DNA of 64,000 nucleotides from an uncultured Planctomycetota bacterium (GCA_903892515.1 CAITIS010000134.1:116620-180619); one strand, 5' to 3'; shown: positions 44,739-53,771, counted from the stretch's first letter. Notes: generated from the letters alone by a model not told the origin. Numbers and translations are program-made.

Positions 44739-46025
44739 TTACCGGCCTCCCGCTGTGAAGGTCTCATTGAGCCGGGCAAAGTCAACGCCTCGCCGGCGGT
44801 AGAATTCGATGCCATGCTGCCGGACCTGCTCCCAGGTGGCACGGGCTTTCGAGCCCGCGTCCGCACAGCCTGGAAAGGCTGTGCCACCCATGTTAATAGC
44901 CGCCATGTCGCCCGCCACCGCAATCATGCGGTCGGTGCAACTGAAGCACGGGTCAATGGCCGCCACTACGATGGGCAGATCGGCCAGGTAGCCGTCCTTG
45001 AGCATGTGCGAAACGACCTGCACGTTGGCCAGCGTGGGGGCGCGCACCTTGACCCGCTCGGGCTTTTCGCTGCCGTTGGCACGGACGTAATGCACGTCCT
45101 CGCCGCGCGGGGCCTCGTAGCGGCTGATCGCCTCGCCCGCGGGCACCTTCCGCGGCGCCTTCACCGCGATGGGCCCTTCGGGCATGTTGGCGATAATGAA
45201 GCGGATCATGTTGTAGCTTTCCATCAACTCCAGGCACCGCACCACCGCCCGGCCATAGATGTCGTTGTGGTCGCTGGTGACGACGTTGAAGGGAATCTCG
45301 TCATACGCCAGGTACGGGTCGTCCTTGCGGACGTCGCGCTTGACGCTGGAGGCCCGGGCCGTCGGGCCCACGGCGCCGAGGTGAATGGCATCTTCGTGAT
45401 TCAGCTTGCCCACGCCCGAAAGCCGCTGGATGAGCGTCGTCTCCTGGGTGGCCACGCCGATGTAGTACTTGGTTCGCTCCTCGAGGATATCAACGGCCGT
45501 GAGCACCTGCTTCTTCTGGTCCTCGCTGACGTCGCGGCGCACGCCGCCCATGGTGTTGACGCCGTAGTTCACGCGGTTGCCCGTCAAGGCCGCCAGCAGG
45601 TCCATCACGACCTCGCGGTCGCGCCAGGTGTACATCAGCAGCGTGTCAAAGCCGACTTCATGGCCCGCCACGCCCAGCCACAGCAGGTGACTGTGCACGC
45701 GTTCCAGTTCGCCGATGAGCATCCGCAGGTACTTGGCCCGGCGGGGAATCTCCAGGCCGGCGATTTCCTCAACGGCCGAGATGAAGGCCGTGGAGTGCGA
45801 GTGCGAGCAAATGCCGCAGATGCGCTCGATCAGGTACAGATCCTGGACGTACGTCCGCTCCTCGCAGGCCTTTTCGATGCCGCGGTGGTTGTAGCCCAGC
45901 CGGACGCCCGACTCCAAAATCTTCTCGCCCGCCAGCAGCACCGAGAAACTCTCGGGTTCCTTCAAGGCCGGATGCTGCGGACCGATGGCGACGCGAACGC
46001 CGCGGGGTTCAGGATTCTTGCCCAT
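44739..46025 (-). CDS. Group 4 [NiFe]-hydrogenase large subunit
   Basis: The catalytic subunit that makes or splits hydrogen at a NiFe(CN)2CO site. All four metal-binding cysteines are present: RICGIC (Cys70, Cys73) and DPCFSC (Cys360, Cys363). This distinguishes it from NuoD of complex I. By analogy with HycE, the protease cuts after Arg366 in CTDR, leaving a C-terminal peptide of 62 residues, about twice that of E. coli HycE. Residues 380-397 within it are encoded by a palindrome pair. Length 428 residues. The electron partner is probably ferredoxin, since no NADH subunit belongs to this operon. Confidence 0.95.
   Translation of the reverse strand: MGKNPEPRGVRVAIGPQHPALKEPESFSVLLAGEKILESGVRLGYNHRGIEKACEERTYVQDLYLIERICGICSHSHSTAFISAVEEIAGLEIPRRAKYLRMLIGELERVHSHLLWLGVAGHEVGFDTLLMYTWRDREVVMDLLAALTGNRVNYGVNTMGGVRRDVSEDQKKQVLTAVDILEERTKYYIGVATQETTLIQRLSGVGKLNHEDAIHLGAVGPTARASSVKRDVRKDDPYLAYDEIPFNVVTSDHNDIYGRAVVRCLELMESYNMIRFIIANMPEGPIAVKAPRKVPAGEAISRYEAPRGEDVHYVRANGSEKPERVKVRAPTLANVQVVSHMLKDGYLADLPIVVAAIDPCFSCTDRMIAVAGDMAAINMGGTAFPGCADAGSKARATWEQVRQHGIEFYRRRGVDFARLNETFTAGGR
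44835..44888. repeat. Palindrome pair in frame inside the hydrogenase large-subunit gene
   Basis: GGTGGCA (44835-44841) and TGCCACC (44882-44888) bound two small hairpins: GGGCT-TTCG-AGCCC and CACAGCCT-GGAA-AGGCTGTG. The outline is that of the class A intergenic pairs. It encodes residues in the C-terminal peptide that is predicted to be cut off. Confidence 0.75.
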
Positions 46026-46507
46026 TACTTGGCCTGCCTTTCGGGAGAAGGAGCGTCAAGCATCTCGGCCTTGAAGTCCTTTCTCAGCGGGTAGAGCCCC
46101 TGGGGGAAGTCATCCGGCAACGGGTAGCGGTGCCCAGGCGGCAATCCAAGTATTTGTACGCCCAAGAGATCGACCAGTTCCCGTTCGTATAGCTCAGCGG
46201 CCGGGAAGTAGCCGATGATGGTCTGCAACTCGGGCTTGGCCTTGGGGATGTTCACTTGCAGGTTCAGCACTTCACCTTCGACCTTGGAGAGGTGATAGAT
46301 GGCCCCGAAGGATTCGCCCAGGTCCAGGCCGGTGATGGTGCACAGGATGGTAAAGCCGGCCTGCGTGACGGCATAGTCGAAGACCTCGGCCCACTTCTCG
46401 GCCGGCACTTCGACGAAAATACGCCGCGCTCGCGCAACCCGGCCCTTGCCTTCCAAAAAGGCAAACCGGCCGGTCAGATCTTTCAAAATGGCTTCTTCAT
46501 TGGCCAT
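46025..46507 (-). CDS. Hydrogenase NuoC-like subunit
   Basis: Counterpart of the 30-kDa subunit; YERELVDLLGVQILG and HRYPLPDDFPQGLYPLRKDF match the family signature. I chose the ATG encoding MANEEAILK (46507): GGAG lies 7 nt upstream. In-frame starts further up would translate a run of GGGCGTCTCGCCC palindromes. Length 160 residues. The stop overlaps the large-subunit start. Confidence 0.9.
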   Translation of the reverse strand: MANEEAILKDLTGRFAFLEGKGRVARARRIFVEVPAEKWAEVFDYAVTQAGFTILCTITGLDLGESFGAIYHLSKVEGEVLNLQVNIPKAKPELQTIIGYFPAAELYERELVDLLGVQILGLPPGHRYPLPDDFPQGLYPLRKDFKAEMLDAPSPERQAK

Positions 46508-46680
46508 GAACTTACTCCAACGTATCCAACGTGACACGGGCGTCTCGCCCGTGCGTGACATGGGCGTCTCGCCCATGCGTGACATGGGCGTCTCGCCCAT
46601 GGTTTCTCGTGTCGCGGGCGTCTCGCCCGCGGGTACTTCTTCACAGCCAGGCGGCTGTACAGCGGCGGGCAGTGCCCGCC
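46508..46680. repeat. Four GTCTCGCC palindromes in tandem plus a GGGCAGTGCCC element
   Basis: Between 46535 and 46635 lie CGGGCGTCTCGCCCG, ATGGGCGTCTCGCCCAT twice and CGGGCGTCTCGCCCG again, each with a different outer base pair but a constant GTCTCGCC core. The GGGCAGTGCCCGCCCTA element at 46661-46683 supplies the stop codon of the NuoB-like gene. Confidence 0.85.
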
Positions 46681-47151
46681 CTACTCTTCCGCCGCCACGG
46701 GCTCGGGGGCTTTTTCTTCAGTGGCTTCCAGGCTGGCCAGCAGCTTCACCACGCCGTCGATGATGGCGGTGGGACTGGCCGGACAGCCGGGAATGTACGC
46801 CGAAACGGGAATGACCGTGTCGATGCCGGCGGTGACATTGTAACAGCCCTTGAACACGCCGCCCGAACACGCGCACGTGCCCACGGCCACCACGAACTTG
46901 GGCTGGGGCATCTGCTCGTAGATGCGGATGAGCCGGTCCTTGATCTGCCGCGTCACCGGGCCCGAACACACCAGCACGTCGGCGTGGCGAGGCGTGCCCT
47001 TGAGTTGCACGCCAAAGCGCTCCACGTCGTATTGCGGGGTCAGGGACGCGACGATCTCGATGTCGCAGGCGTTGCACGCGCCGCTGTTGAAGTGCAGGAT
47101 CCAGGGACTCTTAAGCCGGGCCCAGGTCACGATTTTCTGCAGCAATGCCAT
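46681..47151 (-). CDS. Hydrogenase small subunit (NuoB/EchC/HycG-like)
   Basis: Binds the 4Fe-4S cluster next to the NiFe site; ligands lie in GACNACDIE, GTCACSGG and PGCPASPT. Length 156 residues. The start ATG gives MALLQKIVTWARLKSPW. The TAG stop coincides with the TAG head of a palindromic element. Confidence 0.93.
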   Translation of the reverse strand: MALLQKIVTWARLKSPWILHFNSGACNACDIEIVASLTPQYDVERFGVQLKGTPRHADVLVCSGPVTRQIKDRLIRIYEQMPQPKFVVAVGTCACSGGVFKGCYNVTAGIDTVIPVSAYIPGCPASPTAIIDGVVKLLASLEATEEKAPEPVAAEE

Positions 47152-47155
47152 GTTC

Positions 47156-47491
47156 TTACTTTCGATACAACACAACCAGGCCAATCAACGCGCCCACGAT
47201 ATACAGGGCGGCGATGGCCACACTGGCCAGGGCGGCCGCCGGGGCGGTCGCCACCACCAGCGCCACCACGTGCAAAACGGTGAAGAAGAACGCAAAGGGC
47301 AGGAACTGCCCGTAATCAGGCTGGATCATGTGGTCAGGCAGATCCTCGCCGCAGGCATAGGCCTTGCCCTCGCCGGCGGTGCGCACGTCGGTGCGGAACC
47401 TCAGCCTTCCCAGCACAGCCCACAACGCCACCACCGTCCCAAGCACAACCAGGAACGCCAGCGGCGGCAGCAGGAGGTTTAGTTCAGTCAT
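47156..47491 (-). CDS. NuoA-like subunit of the hydrogenase complex
   Basis: Three hydrophobic helices and the loop KAYACGEDLPD, equivalent to the YECG loop of NuoA; here the Cys is present. Length 111 residues. NuoA homologues are not part of the Ech, Hyc or Mbh sets I know, so this subunit brings the complex closer to complex I. Confidence 0.8.
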   Translation of the reverse strand: MTELNLLLPPLAFLVVLGTVVALWAVLGRLRFRTDVRTAGEGKAYACGEDLPDHMIQPDYGQFLPFAFFFTVLHVVALVVATAPAAALASVAIAALYIVGALIGLVVLYRK

Positions 47492-47703
47492 ACTTTTACT
47501 CCGCGGGGGCGAGTCGTGTTCAGCGACCCGCGGCCCAGAAACTTATCGGAAGCCGGAATCGGGAATCCGGAACAGCAAGACGGAAACCCGAACCGCAAAT
47601 CCGAACCGACCCATCCAGTTTACATAAACGCCAAGCCAGGTTTCTCCAGATTCCGAATTCCCGATTCCGGTTTCCGGCTTACCCGCTTCCCGTCTCCCGT
47701 CTC
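47492..47703. repeat. Foldback spacer between NuoK-like and NuoA-like genes
   Basis: GGAAGCCGGAATCGGGAATC (from about 47550) and GATTCCCGATTCCGG-like sequence (near 47655-47680) form an inverted repeat of GGAATC units, with further CGGAAACCCG / CCGGTTTCCGG inside. Confidence 0.65.
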
Positions 47704-48024
47704 TTACCCTTTAAGGTTCTGTATGTCCGTGGAGCGGATCGAGCCGGTTCGGCGGAAGATGCCCAGGAACAGCGACACCGCCACGACCATTACCGCCACC
47801 TCGACCACGATGAGCGTGATGGCCAGCGTCTGGGCCAGGGCCATTCTCCCAGCCACATACCCGCACAGCACCAGCAGCAGCGTGACGGCCTTGGTCAGCA
47901 CCTCCAGGCCAATCAACGCCCGGATCAGGTTGCGCGTGACCATTACGCAATAAAAGCCGACGCCCAGCGTCAGCACCACGCCCAGGCCAAAGATGGCAAA
48001 GATCGGCCAGTTGGGGTTATTCAT
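47704..48024 (-). CDS. NuoK/MrpC-like small membrane subunit
   Basis: Three helices; RALIGLEVLTKAVTLLLV and ITLIVVEVAVMVVAV carry two buried acidic residues (Glu) like NuoK and MrpC. Length 106 residues. It overlaps the preceding NuoJ/MrpB-like gene by 8 nt. Confidence 0.85.
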   Translation of the reverse strand: MNNPNWPIFAIFGLGVVLTLGVGFYCVMVTRNLIRALIGLEVLTKAVTLLLVLCGYVAGRMALAQTLAITLIVVEVAVMVVAVSLFLGIFRRTGSIRSTDIQNLKG

Positions 48025-48517
48025 GCTCGCGTCCTACATTCTTGACCAGCATCACGACGGCAAAGGCCCCGCCCAGCAGCAGCGCCACCTGGGCCAGCAA
48101 GTCCGCCGGCCGGGCGTTCCACAGCAGGGTCGAAAGGTCGGTCACCGGCTCGGGGCCCTGGCTGTCCGGCAAGCCGATGGGCAAGGGCCACTGCGTCAGC
48201 ACAATAATCGCCAGCACCAGCAGCACGGGCAGCGGCCAGAAGCGCCGCAACCGCTCCTGCTGACGGGCGGGCAATTCCTCCGCCGCCAGCCGGCGCGTCA
48301 GGCCAATGGCCGAGATAAAGATCGCGGGAATCAGGCCCGCACACACCGACAGCTCGAACACGCCGGCAATCGGGGCGGCCAGGCGGAACATGATCATCGT
48401 CAGGATGGCGCTGGTTATGGCCAGGCCGATCACGGCCCGCAGCAGCCGCGCGGTCATCACGGTCATCGTGGCCGATACCACCAGGGCGGCAACCAGAACT
48501 ACGTCCAGGGCGTTCAT
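48017..48517 (-). CDS. NuoJ/MrpB/MbhD-like membrane subunit
   Basis: A 166-residue protein with about five helices. The first three resemble the MbhD/DUF4040 segment (AITSAILTMIMFRLAAPIAG and FELSVCAGLIPAIF), the last the MrpB/NuoJ region. I chose MNALDVVLVAAL, with GGAGG upstream, over longer frames. It lies 2 nt after the MrpD-like gene. Confidence 0.75.
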   Translation of the reverse strand: MNALDVVLVAALVVSATMTVMTARLLRAVIGLAITSAILTMIMFRLAAPIAGVFELSVCAGLIPAIFISAIGLTRRLAAEELPARQQERLRRFWPLPVLLVLAIIVLTQWPLPIGLPDSQGPEPVTDLSTLLWNARPADLLAQVALLLGGAFAVVMLVKNVGREHE

Positions 48518-48519
48518 GA

Positions 48520-49956
48520 TTAGAACCCTCCCTTGAGCGGCAGCAGGAAGGAGTTCATCACGTACGGCATCAGCACGCCCACGCCGATGATCACCAGCGC
48601 CAAGGCCGCTTCCACCAGCACGATGCCGCCAGAGGCCTCGCGCGCGCTCAGCAGATCCTCGCGGCACTTGCCGAAGAACACCCGCCGCTGCACAGTGAGC
48701 ATGTACGCCAGCGTCAGCACCGAAACGAACACCGCCAGCGAGGCGTACGCGTACAAGCCTGCCTGCCACAAAGCGATGATCAGCAGCAACTTGCTCCAGA
48801 AACCACTGAGCGGCGGAATGCCGGCGATGGACAGGGCGGCGATGGCCGAACTGGTGCTCGTGATGGGCATGCGCGAACCCAACCCGCCCATGACGCTCAT
48901 GTCCGACGTGCCGGTCCGCTGCTCTAGGGCGGCGGAATTCACGAACAGCAGGGTCTTAAAAATGGTGTGGTTGAACAGGTGGAAGATCGCCGCCGCCAGG
49001 CCCAACTTTCCGGCCGGTCCGCCCATGCCGGCGCAACCCAAGCCCAGTACGATGTAGCCGACCTGGCTGACGCTGGAATACGCCAGCAAGCGCTTGAGGC
49101 TGTTCTGCCGCAAGGCCAGCAGCGCCCCGACCACCATGGACAGCGCGCCCACCGCCAGCAGCACCGGCGAAAAGGTCTGCAAGCCGACGACCGAGATGCC
49201 CAGCCGGAACAGGGCGTAGATGCCCGAAACTTTCGTGACCACGCCGGCCAGCAGCACCGAAATGGCCGCCGGGGCCGACTGGTATGCGTCCGGCAGCCAG
49301 CCGTGGAAGGGAACCAGGCCGCCCTTGATCAGCAACCCGCAACCGAAGGTGCCGATGGCGATCTTGAGCAGCAGTTGGCCGGAGTTGTTTTGCAGCGCCG
49401 CCGCCACGGCCGAGAAGTCCGTCGAGCCGGCGAACAGGAACATCATCGCCACGCCCGAGAGCATCAGCACGGTCGCCACGGCCGAGAGAACCAGGTACTT
49501 GAACGCGCCCTCTAAGCCCGTGTCCTCGCCGGATGAGGCGATCAGGACGAAGCTGGCCACGGAGGTTACTTCCAGGAAGACGTACAGGCTGAACAGGTCG
49601 TGCACGAGCACCACGCCGTTCATGCCCATGAGGCTGATGAGCAGGACATTGGCCACGTTGAAGCGGCGGCGCTGGGCCTTGACCGTGGCGTGCAGCACCA
49701 GCAGGCTCGCCAGCATGACGATGCCGATGGACAACAGCAGCACGCGGGCCAGACTGTCCAGCGGGGTCGACAGGTGCAGCAACTGCTGCACTTGCTCCAA
49801 GGCTGGGAAGGCCGCCGTCGGCAGATACACGGCCAGGACGATCTCGAAGATCGCCAGGGCCGCCACGGCCGGCAGGGCCAGGCCCGCCAACAACCCGCCG
49901 GGCAGGTTTAACAGGATCAAACCCGCCAGCGGCAATAAGATGAGAAGACTTCGCAC
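48520..49956 (-). CDS. MrpD/NuoN-like antiporter subunit of the hydrogenase complex
   Basis: About 14 helices in 478 residues. LFSLYVFLEVTSVASFVLIA carries the helix-5 Glu, LVPFHGWLPDAYQSAPAAIS the loop and broken helix 7, and LRQNSLKRLLAYSSVSQVGY the helix-12 region. The start is GTG at 49956. Probably moves H+ or Na+ as hydrogen is formed. Confidence 0.9.
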   Translation of the reverse strand: MRSLLILLPLAGLILLNLPGGLLAGLALPAVAALAIFEIVLAVYLPTAAFPALEQVQQLLHLSTPLDSLARVLLLSIGIVMLASLLVLHATVKAQRRRFNVANVLLISLMGMNGVVLVHDLFSLYVFLEVTSVASFVLIASSGEDTGLEGAFKYLVLSAVATVLMLSGVAMMFLFAGSTDFSAVAAALQNNSGQLLLKIAIGTFGCGLLIKGGLVPFHGWLPDAYQSAPAAISVLLAGVVTKVSGIYALFRLGISVVGLQTFSPVLLAVGALSMVVGALLALRQNSLKRLLAYSSVSQVGYIVLGLGCAGMGGPAGKLGLAAAIFHLFNHTIFKTLLFVNSAALEQRTGTSDMSVMGGLGSRMPITSTSSAIAALSIAGIPPLSGFWSKLLLIIALWQAGLYAYASLAVFVSVLTLAYMLTVQRRVFFGKCREDLLSAREASGGIVLVEAALALVIIGVGVLMPYVMNSFLLPLKGGF

Positions 49957-50032
49957 GCTTCTGTTTCCTTACGTAGCATGGGCGTCTCGCCCATGAGCCA
50001 CGGGTCGCCCGATCACGGGCGAGACGCCCGTG
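49957..50032. repeat. GTCTCGCC palindrome pair at the NuoL-like stop codon
   Basis: GCATGGGCGTCTCGCCCATG (49978-49997) and CACGGGCGAGACGCCCGTG (about 50017-50035) face each other. The TAG stop codon of the NuoL-like gene is the TAG of the element head. Confidence 0.8.
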
Positions 50033-51862
50033 CTACGAAACCATGTACCAAACCACGATGGCCGCACCGGCCAACGCCCAGGCGACGTACAGCGCGTAAT
50101 CGCCCGTGTGCAGCAGCTTCAGGAACGTCGAACCCAGCATGGCCGCACCAACCGCCAGGCGGTTGTACACCCAGTCGATCGCCCGGTCGACGCTCCAGGC
50201 GCCGCGAGCGATGAACGCAGCCACGTCCAGCATAATCTCATACGGATCGAACGCGCGCCGCTCGGCCTGTTCGTAAATGGGCTTAAGCAGCGGGGCGTAA
50301 TGGATGTGATCCACCGCATTGATGCCCGAGCCGTAAACCGTGGCCCCGGCAATGTGATTCATGATCGCCCCGGCCAGCACCGCCACCGTCAGCCACACCA
50401 AACGCATGCTATGCGGCCAGCCGGCAAAGTCGTGCCCTTCCAGGCGAGCCCCCAGCACCGGCTGAATCAAGTTACGCAGCGGCCAGGAGTTGTGTACGCC
50501 AAAGAAGATGCACGCCGCCGCAATCACGAGCATCGGCAGCAGCATCGTTATCGGGGCTTCGCGGACATTGTCGTGCTCGCTGCTGCGCTTGCCGAAGTAG
50601 GCGGCATGGCCCAGCTTCAAGAAGCTGGCCGCCGTCAGGAACGAACCGCCCAGAGCGGCAATATAGAAGATGAAGTGCCGATCCAAGGCCGCATCGTACA
50701 GCAGCTCTTTGGAGAAGAATCCGTTAAAGGGCGGCACGCCGGAGATGGAGCAGGCCGCCACAAAGAAGCAGGCAAACGTAATGGGCATCTTGCGGGCCAA
50801 ACCGCCCAGCTTGGCCAGGTCGGTCGTGCCGGCTTGCTTTTCCACCGCCCCGCCGGTCAGGAACAGGCAGCTCTTGTACATGGCGTGGTTGATCATGTGG
50901 AAGATGCCGCCAATGATGCCCACGGGCAAGGCCGTGCCGATGCCCAGCACCATGTAGCCGACCTGGCTGATGGCGTGATACGACAGCAGCTTTTTGTAGT
51001 CCTTTTGAATCAGGGCCATCATCACCGCCAGCAGGATGGTGACGGCGCCGATGATCATCAACAGCGGGCTGAGCCAGCTTTCCGGCGTCAGCTGGAAGAG
51101 GTCCAAGCTGATGCGGCTCAAGAGGTAAATGCCAGCGAGCTTTTCCAAGCTGGCCGGCAGGATGGCCATGAAAGGCAGCGGGGCATCCACCGCGGCGTCG
51201 GGGATCCAGCTATGAAACGGCATCGAGCCGGCCTTGGCGATGGCCCCGATCATCATCAGCACGAAGGCCAGGGCGTTGAAGGCGTCGGTGACGGGCAAGT
51301 GCATCTTGGACATGACCAGCGTGCCCGAAGCCAGTCCGGCCATGGCCATGCCGAACATCAGGCACAGGTCGCTGATGCCCACGATGACGAAGGCCTTGAC
51401 GGCGGTCTTGAACGCGCCGGGCCGGCCGATGGCGATCATGCCCATCAGCGTTATCAGCAGGCCTTCCCAGAAGAACAGCAGCGTGACGAGGTGGTCGGCC
51501 AGGACCGCGCCATCGACCATCGCCAGGCTGATGAGCATGTACGCGAAGAACTGGTTAGCGCTGGTCTTTTCGCGCATGAAGCGGAAGCAGAACAGGCACA
51601 CCAGCAGCGCAAAACTTGCCGCGGCCGCCAGGATGAAGGCGCTGAACTGGTAATTCAGCAGCACGATGTCCAGCCCGTGGCCAACCCACTGGCCCGTCCA
51701 CGTGCCGACACTGTTGAAGTTCGCGATCGCGACGACGAGGTTCGCCAGCGTGGCCAGCAGGGCGACGATTTCACGCAGCCCGCTCTTGCCGCGCATTGGC
51801 AGCACCAGCAGGCCACCGGCCAGCGGAATCAGGATCGGCGCCCACATCATGATCGCACTCAT
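50033..51862 (-). CDS. NuoL/HyfB-like antiporter subunit of the hydrogenase complex
   Basis: 609 residues, about 15 helices. LVTLLFFWEGLLITLMGMIA, SMPFHSWIPDAAVDAPLPFM and IQKDYKKLLSYHAISQVGYM are the family segments. A C-terminal part beyond residue 480 resembles the lateral arm region of NuoL. The stop overlaps a palindromic element; the start overlaps the preceding gene by 4 nt. Confidence 0.9.
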   Translation of the reverse strand: MSAIMMWAPILIPLAGGLLVLPMRGKSGLREIVALLATLANLVVAIANFNSVGTWTGQWVGHGLDIVLLNYQFSAFILAAAASFALLVCLFCFRFMREKTSANQFFAYMLISLAMVDGAVLADHLVTLLFFWEGLLITLMGMIAIGRPGAFKTAVKAFVIVGISDLCLMFGMAMAGLASGTLVMSKMHLPVTDAFNALAFVLMMIGAIAKAGSMPFHSWIPDAAVDAPLPFMAILPASLEKLAGIYLLSRISLDLFQLTPESWLSPLLMIIGAVTILLAVMMALIQKDYKKLLSYHAISQVGYMVLGIGTALPVGIIGGIFHMINHAMYKSCLFLTGGAVEKQAGTTDLAKLGGLARKMPITFACFFVAACSISGVPPFNGFFSKELLYDAALDRHFIFYIAALGGSFLTAASFLKLGHAAYFGKRSSEHDNVREAPITMLLPMLVIAAACIFFGVHNSWPLRNLIQPVLGARLEGHDFAGWPHSMRLVWLTVAVLAGAIMNHIAGATVYGSGINAVDHIHYAPLLKPIYEQAERRAFDPYEIMLDVAAFIARGAWSVDRAIDWVYNRLAVGAAMLGSTFLKLLHTGDYALYVAWALAGAAIVVWYMVS

Positions 51863-53307
51863 CTGGCAATCCCCAGCATCTGGCTGGCCGCTTGGTTGGC
51901 CAATAGCGCCGGCCAGTAAATGGCCAAGCCGCTCGCCAAGGCCAACGCCGCCAGCACCACTACGCTGCCGACCATGACGGGCGTGCCCTCAGGACCGGCC
52001 AAGCCGCGGCTCTCGCCCAAAAAGACCATGTTGAACAGCCGCAACAGGTACAGCACGGTCAGGAACGCCCCCAACAGGAAAACCAGGCCTAAGACCAGGT
52101 GTCCACTGTTGATAGCAGCGCTGATGACCATGTATTTGCCGAAGAATCCGCCCAGCGGCGGCACGCCCATGACCGAAAACGCACAGAACAGGAAGACGAT
52201 GGCCGTCACCGGCATGGTCTTGAGCAGGCCGCCCATCTGGCGGATGTCCTTGGTGTGCGTGCCGTGCTCGATAATGCCCGCACACAGGAACAGCCCGCCC
52301 TTGGCAAAGCCGTGGGCCAGAATGTAGATCAACGCCCCGGCCAGCCCCAGCTCGTTGCCGGCGGCCAAGCCCAGGAAGATAAAGCCGATCTGGCTGATCG
52401 TGCTGTAGGCGATGATCCGCTTCATGTCATGTTCGAGCAGTGCCGCCCCGGCTGAGACCAAGGCACTGGTGGCCGCAACGGCCATGACCAGCGTGGCAAA
52501 GCCCTCGGGCGGGATGTAGCTGACCACGAACAGCCGGGCGTACACGTACACGCCGATCTTGACCAGCACGGCCGCGTGCAGCAGGGCCGTCACCGGCGAA
52601 GGGGCCACGCCTGCATCCGGCAGCCACGTGTGGAACGGCAGTGTGGCCGACTTGGACAGGATGCCCAGCAGGATCAAAATGGCGGCCGGCAGCGCGACGC
52701 TGATGGGTGCCGAGGGCATGTCAAAGCTGCCCTGCTGGCTGCCCAGCATGACAAAGCCCAGCAACATGGCCAAGGCGCCGAAGACGGTGACCAGGAAGGC
52801 TTTATCGGCCCGGAGCACCTGCATGGGCTCGCGGAAGAAGCCGATCAGCCGCCAGGAGCAGATGGCCGTGATTTCCCAGAATACGTACAGCAGAATGAGA
52901 TTGGCCGAGTACACCAGGCCCATCATGGCGCCAAGGAACAGCACGACCATGAGGTAGTACTCGTTCTGGTTGGCGTAGTGGGCGATGTAGCCGGTGGAAT
53001 AGATAAGGATGATGGCGCTGATGAGCGAACTGGCCAGGGCCATAAAGACGGCCAGGGCGTCGGCCTTAAGGGCGAAGTTGATCCCCAGGCCAAAGTCGGC
53101 CCGGAAGGTCTGCGTTCGCCCAGCCATGGCGTCAGGCACGAGCAACGCGCTGCCCACCACGGCGGCCAGCACCAACAGGATAGCCAAGGCGTTGCGCAGG
53201 CGCGCCGAGACAGCTCCGGTCAGCGGCAGCAATAAACTGCCCAGTACCGGCGCCAGCACAATCACCAATAGCAGCAAATTCTGGGATCTCATTCCCGGCT
53301 GCCTCAC
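51859..53307 (-). CDS. MrpD/NuoM-like antiporter subunit, first gene of the hydrogenase operon
   Basis: 482 residues, about 14 helices. LILLYVFWEITAICSWRLIGF has the helix-5 Glu, TLPFHTWLPDAGVAPSPVTAL the helix-7 loop and [18 protein letters not shown] the helix-12 region. Translation may start at GTG 53307 or at ATG 53292 (MRSQNLLLLV); the latter follows GGGA closely. It is the third antiporter-like subunit of the operon. Confidence 0.9.
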   Translation of the reverse strand: MRQPGMRSQNLLLLVIVLAPVLGSLLLPLTGAVSARLRNALAILLVLAAVVGSALLVPDAMAGRTQTFRADFGLGINFALKADALAVFMALASSLISAIILIYSTGYIAHYANQNEYYLMVVLFLGAMMGLVYSANLILLYVFWEITAICSWRLIGFFREPMQVLRADKAFLVTVFGALAMLLGFVMLGSQQGSFDMPSAPISVALPAAILILLGILSKSATLPFHTWLPDAGVAPSPVTALLHAAVLVKIGVYVYARLFVVSYIPPEGFATLVMAVAATSALVSAGAALLEHDMKRIIAYSTISQIGFIFLGLAAGNELGLAGALIYILAHGFAKGGLFLCAGIIEHGTHTKDIRQMGGLLKTMPVTAIVFLFCAFSVMGVPPLGGFFGKYMVISAAINSGHLVLGLVFLLGAFLTVLYLLRLFNMVFLGESRGLAGPEGTPVMVGSVVVLAALALASGLAIYWPALLANQAASQMLGIAR

Positions 53308-53771
53308 ATCGACCCATCGAGGGCGGAATAACTTTAGCAGGAACGCCGCGGGATTGCAGCATCACTCTCCGCCTCGGGGCGGAAAGGGCGGCACTATAGC
53401 GTTCCGCCGCGCCGATGGGAAGAGGCTATGTGAAAAAAACGAGCTGCGATGTGCTATTCGTTGCCGCGCTGGGTGCCATGCCTTTACGCGCCGTTGCGGA
53501 AAGGCATGTGACGCCGGTAGGGTCCGCAGGTTCCGCGAGTACACGCGCGGGTTCTGCGGACGGGAGGTAAGGGTGCGGGTGCCGATACCGGGTGCCGTGG
53601 CCGCGGCGTCCAGCGGCCACGTTGACGCGCACTGGGAAACGGCGTCCAAACATGGTCACGCGAACAGCGTGACCATGCCACCCACGGCAGCGCATGCCAC
53701 CCACGGCAGCGCATGCCACCCACCCGAGCGCGTGCTGCGCCACGAGCGCATGCTGCCCACGCCAGCGGTGC
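53308..53771. repeat. 464-bp repeat spacer upstream of the hydrogenase operon
   Basis: It contains a GTGCCATGCCTTTACGCG / GCGGAAAGGCATG palindrome (53471-53508), a class B palindrome (53518-53564), a class A palindrome (53651-53683) and two tandem copies of ACGGCAGCGCATGCCACCC (about 53684-53721). The operon promoter must lie near 53320-53350, but no convincing -10 box is visible. Confidence 0.7.

Noticed and set aside
46508..46600. N-terminal extension of the NuoC-like subunit (three GETPMSR repeats)
   Set aside because: It would be translated from tandem palindromes; the ATG at 46507 has a proper Shine-Dalgarno sequence and fits family length.
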